A stretch of 64,000 nucleotides of DNA from Nyssa sinensis (taxonomy: Eukaryota; Streptophyta; Magnoliopsida; Cornales; Nyssaceae), in contig CM018050.1 of assembly GCA_008638375.1 (NCBI GenBank), positions 24,850,216-24,914,215 on the forward strand. Reading direction: 5' to 3'. The notes beneath the pieces are model-generated. The model made no database searches. It was not told the origin of the DNA and saw nothing but the letters and a program-made list of their open reading frames with translations. A program made the position numbers and the translations under genes. This document shows, piece after piece, positions 57,353 to 64,000 of this stretch (positions within the stretch are counted from its first letter, which is position 1; the number at the start of each line of letters is the position of its first letter).

Positions 57353-58675
57353 TCATATGAAATGTTTGGTTATGGTGTAGATGAGGGTATTGACGCCATC
57401 AGGTATTGCCCTATTTATGGTTTCGTCAAAGATTGGAGTTCCATCTACATCACGCTGAACGGCATGAATGATTGATTCTTTGGTTTCTTGACTGAGGTGT
57501 TTCTCCCACCAAGCAAGGAGTTTACCTGTAAAACCAAGAACAAGGAGTTGGACAACATCACTTTGAGATTGATGGTTTCTCTCAATATAGAAGTTGGTTG
57601 TCATGGTCATATGACTGAGGGTATTGAGAATCTCCTGCTCAGAGTAGCCATCTATATTCCATTCATAGAGGCGATCTGATTGAACAGAAAATTTACTGTG
57701 ATTCTCAACCTGGAGATCTAGGGGAATAGGTTTGTTATACCTAGTCAGGGGATGATGAATAGAAAGACCCTGAAGATGTTTTTCTATTGGAATGGATTGA
57801 GAACTTTCAGCATCATCATCTGGGGATGAGTCTGAAGTGTCAGTAGGCTTTGCTAAGGTGCCTAATGTTTTAGAAGAACTACTGGATGGTTCTTCGGTCT
57901 TAACTTGGGTAGCTAAATCCTTAATCATCTGGGTAACTACGGCTTTGGCAGAGACCTCGGGTGGATAAGCGGATCTAGATAACTGGAGCTGTGGTAACCT
58001 AATCAAAGGTTGCTCTAATTTAGAAGAAGAAGGTGAAGATTGGGGAACAATCGGCCATTTAGGCTCTATGAGGTTCTTAATCTTATCTAATTGTTTTCCT
58101 ATGGTGATAAGGCATTGATTGGTATAGTTGTTTTGTTCAACGATCTTCCTAGTGTTTTCTTCTGTAGGAGGGATCTTGAAAAGAGAAGCAACTACTTCCT
58201 TACCATTATGTTCTACAATGATTGTGTCGGCAAGGGGATGACTGGCTGACACACTTGTTCTATCTAGTTTAAGCCACCTAGCTTTGGAAACTGGTGCTAT
58301 GGAAGGCTTATTATGGTAGTTTTCGAGATAATAAAAAAATAAGACAAGTCTTTCTTCTGCTAGCATGAACACTTGCCATTGGTAGAGAATGTCTTTCTTT
58401 TGTTCTCTGGTAGGGAGGGCTCTATAGCTTTCTCGTTTAACACTATTTTCTTCAGAGTTAAACTCAACTCTAAGATCGTCCATAATGTCATGAGTGAGGA
58501 CAAACTCTTTACTTAGTGCATTGAGTCCATGGTCAACCGGGGCATCAAAATCTTTAGGGCTGGGAGATATAACTAATTCATCTTTTTCTACAAGTTGTGA
58601 CTCATGTTGGGGTGCATAACATGGAGTGTTAATTTGAGATTCACACTTTAAACCTTGGAGGTCTACGTGAAGATC
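57353..58675 (-). pseudogene. Caulimovirid capsid protein, copy 1, long open frame
   Basis: The 376-residue open frame (58483-57353) continues upstream in the same frame to 58676. It has an acidic and Ser/Pro/Gln-rich first half, then the capsid core with Y-E-W-N-I-D-G and L-G-F-T-G-K-L-L-A-W-W-E-K-H, and an A-V-Q-R-D-V-D-G-T segment. It would build the viral particle. It is the best-preserved part of the insertion. The frame is lost just after 57353. Confidence 0.8.
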
Positions 58676-59490
58676 TCACCTTTGTCTAGGAACTAACTTT
58701 TCCGATCTAGGAGTGGAAAGTTCAGACCTGGTTCTATGGAGATGAGAGGCTGAAGATCTAACTGATGGAGACCTAAGCCTTTGTTCATCAAAACTGATTC
58801 TAATGCGACCATCATGCAACTGTTGGATGACATTAGTTTCTGTTAATTGAGGTAATGGATGATTTTCATTGTCAATGATCCACTCTATTGGGAGAGTAAC
58901 TTCGGACCACTGAATGGGTTTTAGAACCTGAATGTTGGCTCCTTCTGTATATGACTGGATTAGAAGGGTTTTGTCCTTAGGACTCTTGTTTATGGCATGT
59001 ACATTTAGATTGGTTCTAAAGCACTTGTAATAAACACGGTAGACTAAGGCTAACTGTTGAGTTCCTTCTAACATGGTTACTCTTGAAGTCTGGATCTGCA
59101 GAGTTAGGGTTTTAAGAATATGGGGGTCATGAAGGCTAACTGGGAAATTAGGGAAACAATCAAAATGGACTGGACCCTAGTGAAGAGGTGATTCCATTAG
59201 ACCTAAAAGGCTGTCATGCCATTTGATGTGTCTGGCATCTCTAAGGGCTAAAAGGACTGAAGAATTTAATCCTTGACGAACTCAAGGATTAATTCCTACT
59301 TGGACCAGACCTATATGCAGAAAGTTGTAACCTTTCTTAATATGGTCTCTGATGGAGTATGGACTGAATAGCTGGCACTTAACTTGTTCTCTGTCTAGAG
59401 CGTAGGTTTGTTCTACGGTCGTGACGTTAAGGTTGCTACTGAAAACGTTTTTACCTAACCAAGAGGATACTTGGTAGATCTGACTAACTG
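58676..59490 (-). pseudogene. Caulimovirid movement protein, copy 1
   Basis: The C-terminal part (59074-58676) reads L-A-L-V-Y-R-V-Y-Y-K-C-F-R-T-N and T-L-L-I-Q-S-Y, the common end of pararetroviral movement proteins, then an Arg/Ser-rich linker into the capsid. Upstream sequence to about 59480 continues the domain with frame breaks. The stop at 58678-58676 is TGA where copy 2 has CGA. Movement proteins widen plasmodesmata so virus can pass between cells. The first residues of the protein are missing. Confidence 0.75.
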
Positions 59491-59493
59491 CTC

Positions 59494-60130
59494 AATTTTG
59501 TCTAACTGTTTGCCTATGGTGATGAGGCACTGGTTGGTGTAATTGTTCTGTTCAATAATTTTCTTAGGGTTTTCTTCTGTAGGAGGATTCTTGAAGGGAG
59601 AAGCAACTACTTCTTTACCATTAAACTCGACAACGATTGTGTCTACTAATGAGTGACTGGCTGGTACACGGGATCTATCTAGTTTAAGCCATCTAACCTT
59701 AGTGATTGGTGCTAAGGAGGGTTGGCCATAATGGTTTTCGAAATAATGAAAAAATGGGATGTTAACTTATTCTTCCATCATGAAAGATTTCCATTTTTCT
59801 CTAATCTCGAATTTCTGATATCTGGTATGAGTTGCCCTATAATGTTCACGCTTGACACTACTGGCTTCAGATATGAAATCATTAACTAGGGTTTGCATAT
59901 CTATTTCGAACTCTTTACTTAGTGTATTGAGTCCATGGTCAATTGGAGCATCAAAATCTGTGGGACTAGGAAAGGTAACTGATTCCTCATCTTCTAGAGC
60001 TCTAGACTGAGATGTATAACATGGAGTGTTGACTTGAGAATCCAACTTTAAACCTTGAAGGTCTAATTGTAGATCTCGTCTTGGTCTGGGCACTAAATTT
60101 TCAGATCTGGGAGTGGAGAGTTTAGATCTG
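59494..60130 (-). pseudogene. Caulimovirid capsid amino part, copy 2
   Basis: The open piece 60093-59767 begins P-R-P-R-R-D-L-Q-L-D-L-Q-G-L and parallels copy 1 at 58680-58350. It then runs with shifts to about 59494, where it joins movement-protein sequence of copy 1 instead of the rest of the capsid. Confidence 0.75.
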
Positions 60131-60723
60131 GTTCGACTTATTGGGATACCTGAGACTGAAGATCTAGCAGAGGTAGACCTAAGTCTTTGTTCATCGAAAC
60201 TGATCCTAATGCGACCATCATCTAACTGTTGGATGTGATCTACATTGGTTTCCTGTAAGTTAGGGGGAGAGGATGATTTTCATTGTCAATGATCCACTCA
60301 GAAGGAAGAATGACTTCGGACCATTGAATTGACTTTGGAACCTGGATGTTGGCTCCTTCTGTATAAGACTGAATGAGAAGAGTCTTATCTCGGGGACTTC
60401 TATTTATTGCATGTACATTTAGATTGGTTCTAAAGCACTTGTAATAAACACGATAGACTAATGCTAGCTGTTGAGTTCCTTCTAGCATGGTTACTCCTGA
60501 AGTCTGGATCTGTAGAGTCAGGGTTTTGAGGATATGGGGGTCATAAAGACTGATTGGAAAATTAGGAAAGCAATCAAAGTGAACTAGACCGTGATGTATG
60601 TCCAGACCTATATGCAGAAAGTTATAACCTTTTCTAATATGGTCTCTGATGGAGGATAGACTGAATAGCTGGCACTTAATTTGTTCTCTGTCTAGAGCGT
60701 AGGTTTGTTCTACGGTCGTGGCG

Positions 60724-60726
<3 letters not shown>
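60131..60726 (-). pseudogene. Caulimovirid movement protein, copy 2
   Basis: It aligns with 59430-58700 but lacks about 115 bases present in copy 1 (59180-59300). The best piece is 60488-60240, ending with a shifted frame. It begins abruptly at 60726 next to (TA)n, inside the movement-protein sequence. Confidence 0.75.
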
Positions 60727-60770
<44 letters not shown>

Positions 60771-62380
60771 AAAATAATATTAAATTAATTAAAATTATTT
60801 AATTAATTTATTAAAATAATGCGAAGCCCAAATTAAACAAATAAATAGTGTATTTTGACTATCTTGGGCATTCCGGACCCAATGGTGGGGTCCATTTTAT
60901 GAGACTAGAATCCAAAAAATAAAGACACGTAAAAGTGCAAAATAACCATTTTGCCCTTTTTAGTACAGATGTCCGAATTGAATTTCGTGAAAGCTTAAAC
61001 CGACTTTCTTCGACGTTCCGGATTCAATAGTAGAGTCTATTTTAGTAAAAGAGAAACTTATAGTATAGAGACATAAAATTTGATGAATAACATAATTCAT
61101 GTAGCGATAGATTGAGACGTATTTTATGAATCTTAGAAACACCGAAGGGCAAGGAGAAGGCAATCTAGACCTTCTATTTTAGAGACAGTAAAAGGTAAGT
61201 AAAATCTGATCTTTACATGTGTTACTTTCCAAGCCATGTCAATAGTTCTTGTACATATTGCCTATTGTATTCCATACATACCAGTGTTTATTGAGCCACA
61301 TTGATATTTCCCTCTCATGTGGGAAACATTTCTTGATTTTTATATATATCTCGATCATGATTGTATAATTGTGCATAGATTTCTTTTTGTACACTTATAC
61401 CTATGGCTGTAAGGGTCAGACAGTTATATTTGAAGCAGTCTAGTAACCATAACCTCGAAAACTATTGTTACGTCAGATTTTCCTAGAACCAGTTATAATT
61501 TCACTATACTCTTCGTGGAAGATAGCATGATCCCGATATATTATTAGTGTCGAATTTGTGCTCAGTCACAACTCCATTTGATGTTATTTTATGACCTTCG
61601 GGTCAAGGTTTCGAGTGGAACATTTACTACATTGTTATGTGAGGCATGGGACGTGGAGTCATATTGTATACAGAGTAGTATTCATATAGCTTGAGTGGAA
61701 CTGAATACGAGCTCAGGGGGATTTCCAGTCCCCACTAGTGCATCTCTTTTTGTTGATATTCATAGCTTGATCATGTTATATTGTTATGAATGATCATGAG
61801 ACTTTACAGCTTTCATTTGAGTGCTTACATTTCATACTTGATATAGCTCATGACTGTAGGAGTATGACATTGTTAGCAAAGTAGATTCATTTCCTTATCA
61901 TTTGACTTTTATCATCTGATATTGAGTTATATATATTCATTGACTGGCTAACACTTCTTTATACACTTGTACACATGGCAGAGCAAAGGACTACTTACTA
62001 AGTTTTCATAGCTCATACAAATACTACATTCATTTTCAAGCACAAACATCGAGAACAGACCATAGAACCTGAGTCCTAGAGGTGGACATTTCTTTTGAAG
62101 TTGTAGTGTAATACTTACTACAAGTCTTGTAGCTCTCCTATGTCATCCATGTCTTGGGGATGAACAATTGTTAAAGAATTTTATATTCCACATTTTGAGA
62201 ACCTTATATATATCACATGAAGCTTTTACTTATTTAGTTGTTTAAGTCATCCGCTATGTAGTTATAGCATGTTAGTAGCACTTGATTGTGTAGCAAGTTG
62301 AGACAGGTGCGACTCGGTAACAGTGTCGAGTCAAGGCTCGTGATTCGAGATCCGCACAGGGTGCGTCTCGGTTCGTGACA
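60727..62380 (+). mobile_element. Gypsy LTR 1, right part, starting with (TA)n
   Basis: A (TA)n tract (60727-60762) opens the part, as in the solo LTR at 22896-22867. It is followed by matching blocks: GGACCCAATGGTGGGGTCCA, AAGACACGTAAAAGTGCAAAA and AGCTTAAACCGACTTTCTTCGAC correspond to 22700-22480 of the solo LTR on the other strand. The end is ...GTGCGTCTCGGTTCGTGACA at 62380. Confidence 0.7.
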
Positions 62381-62385
62381 ACTTA

Positions 62386-64000
62386 TGTATATTCTTGACC
62401 CAGATTCTGACACGTAAATCGAGATAGGTCAAGTTGAGTAGTGTAATACCCGTTGTAACCGAACATGAGTTCCGAATAAAATAGAATAATTTCAATTAAG
62501 TCCTAAAGGGTCAAAAAATAATACCGAGCTATGACCAAGCAATGAACATAGTATCAAAAGTAAACTGAGACCAGATTCAGACCAAGAATAATATATCTCA
62601 AAATATACCGAATTATTTAGAGTAATATACAGTGACGAGTACGATTACTGAGGCCATTAGTAGAAGTTATAATCTCAAGAAATTACGAGATTAAGAAAAG
62701 CCAAGTACGAACAGACCGAACCGATAAATATAATACCAAAAGAGACCAAGCCATCATAATGAATAATATACAGTAATAGGCACGTAGTTCGAGATGAATA
62801 GAAAAAATTACAAATAAGAATAAAATACGATATTTAAATATATGAGAAGTGGTTACAAGTAATCCCGAGTACCTAGGAGTACCGTACAATAAAATTTGAG
62901 CGGTATAGAAAATCGTGCACGTAGGCCAGTACATGCCTCGATATACGTGCACAGTGTATTAACAAATACAAGAATGTATATATATAAGAGCAACTCCAAA
63001 GGGAGTTGTCATTTTGAGAGCAACTCCAAAGGGAGTTGTCATTTTGAGGTGCCAAAAACCTTCTTTGCAACATTGAATAGTGTTATGGCACTCCTGAATT
63101 ATAAATTTGCTCCAATGGTAGGTGTCAAAATGGGGTGCCATTTTAATATTTTAATATTTTTTATTAAAAAATATAATTAAACTTAACAGTTATATTTTAA
63201 CGGGTATAGTTTTCATAATGGTTTAATTTAAATTGATTTTTAAATTAAATTACAAAAATTAATTTAATTTAAAAAATTAATTTAAATTCTAAAAATGAAC
63301 TAAATTAAAAAAATTATTTAATTATAAAAATTAGTTAAATAAATAAAATCATTCTAAATTTATAGAATAATTTTTAGAGTGATTTTTTGGGTTTTGGTAA
63401 GTTTTCTCTTCACAAACACCTCCTCTATTTATAAAATTTTTTATTGAAATAGAACCGTTGGAACAGTAAAAATGGAAATGGTTCCAACCGTCAAATGGCA
63501 CCTCTCTATTTTCTCTCTCCAAAGTTTGTAAAAATGGCACCCCAGAACGTGTAATATATATGTATATATAAATATAATTATAAATATATATATATATACA
63601 AGTATATATATGTACGGTTGAGTATATATGTGTATTATAAGAATATGTGTATTGAGTATAAATGTGTATATATATATAATGCAATTTATTATATATATAT
63701 ATATATATATATAAAAGTATGCAAATGCACGCAAGTAAAAAGAAAGAGTAGAAAAGAAAAAGAATAAAAAAAAAGGAAAAGGAAGGATCCAGGAAAGCCG
63801 TAAGAGAGAATAGGAAAGAAAAATGAGATAAGTTGGCAGTGTATTGTGTGGTGTTAGGGGGCATGATATATTATTATGTAATATATATATATATATATTA
63901 TCTCAAGTGAATCACGAAGCAAGAAAAGAAAAGAGAAAAAGTAAAAGAAAAAGGGAAAGTAGGTGCAGCGTGTACGGAGTGTGTGGTGTGTTTAAAGTAA
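62386..64000 (+). mobile_element. Gypsy LTR 2, runs off the window
   Basis: TGTATATTCTTGACCCAGATT at 62386 matches the start of LTR 1 at 52396. The TGACCC, CACGTAAA[TC]CGAG, AGTA[GA]TGTA and GTTGTAACC words occur in the same order. TA-rich and GA-rich tracts at 63550-63990 correspond to 52670-53000. It begins five bases (ACTTA) after LTR 1 ends. Confidence 0.6.
62987..63545. mobile_element. Possible MITE inside LTR 2
   Basis: The stretch GAGCAACTCCAAAGGG...GGTGCCATTTTAAT at the left and AAATGGCACCTCTC...AATGGCACCCC at the right has inverted GGTGCCATTTT words and an AT-rich core, and is absent at the same place in LTR 1. GAGCATCTCCA-like ends are typical of plant Harbinger MITEs. A first 30-bp piece is duplicated exactly (62987-63016, 63017-63046). 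Edges are not certain. Confidence 0.35.

Larger units (their letters stand above)
54045..60726 (-). mobile_element. Endogenous caulimovirid (pararetrovirus), rearranged and defective
   Basis: On the minus strand the order is movement protein, capsid, zinc knuckle, aspartic protease, RT and RNase H, one polyprotein plan shared by petuviruses, florendoviruses and related caulimovirids. The upstream 1.3 kb (60726-59494) is a second copy of the movement-to-capsid segment. Stops and frameshifts occur in every domain except most of the capsid. Neither a complete 5' leader nor the start of the movement protein is present. The right edge abuts (TA)n in a gypsy LTR, consistent with the reported preference of some endogenous caulimovirids for TA repeats. 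Genus cannot be settled by eye. Confidence 0.85.

Noticed and set aside
54045..60726. A complete, potentially active virus copy
   Set aside because: The RT catalytic box is changed, frames are broken in several domains, the leader and movement-protein start are missing and segments are rearranged.
62896..63180. Open frame of 94 residues at the MITE
   Set aside because: It runs through duplicated MITE sequence; its K-G-S-C-H-F-E repeats come from the 30-bp duplication.

Overview
This 64 kb window is AT-rich plant nuclear DNA. It shows plant-type LTR retrotransposon clades (Ty1/copia, chromovirus-like and Tat-like Ty3/gypsy), a TRIM, a plant L1-type LINE, hAT-like MITEs, an endogenous caulimovirid, and two plant gene families (DC1-domain and Myb/SANT-like). 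Introns are short, and microsatellites (TA)n, (GA)n and (CA)n are abundant. A dicot is likely; I cannot name the species. Nothing bacterial or organellar is seen. Layout: 1-9.3 kb is AT-rich spacer with old repeats, two MITE-like elements (3500-3914, 8990-9261) and a probable Copia solo LTR (about 4255-5320) carrying a minisatellite and a GC-rich island. 9.3-15.6 kb holds a small Tat-like gag fragment, then a chromovirus-type Ty3/gypsy element reduced to LTR, primer-binding site, gag, protease and the start of RT. 15.6-20.8 kb holds an orphan repeat block, a 0.65 kb inverted repeat and a decayed minus-strand Tat-type gag. 20794-24306 is a 3.5 kb gypsy solo LTR with a perfect AGCAA target-site duplication. 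24827-27704 is a complete, small, non-autonomous LTR retrotransposon with TATTG duplications and one unfamiliar decayed ORF. 27.7-31.7 kb is a gene island with one DC1 zinc-finger gene (30076-30813) and its TATA box. 31.7-44.3 kb is a nest of LTR elements: a Copia element (gag at 33686) split by a gypsy solo LTR (36092-37991), followed by a minus-strand gypsy element (LTR 38309-41237, integrase 41251-42412) and fragments of relatives. 44278-44662 is a complete TRIM lying exactly between a gypsy LTR stub and a decayed LINE (44663-47560, minus). 49005-49953 is an intact two-exon Myb/SANT-like gene, the second gene of the window. From 51 kb to the end are large gypsy LTRs. One of them (52396-62380) is split by a rearranged endogenous pararetrovirus (about 54045-60726, minus), whose upstream end abuts the (TA)n tract of the host LTR. 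Of all this, only the DC1 gene and the Myb/SANT gene look like expressed host genes; nearly everything else is transposon or viral debris with stops and frameshifts. The points most worth a second look are the caulimovirid inside a gypsy LTR with a duplicated movement/capsid segment, the non-autonomous LTR element with a possible primer-tRNA remnant at its edge, the long inverted repeat at 17-19 kb, and the TRIM at a gypsy/LINE junction.
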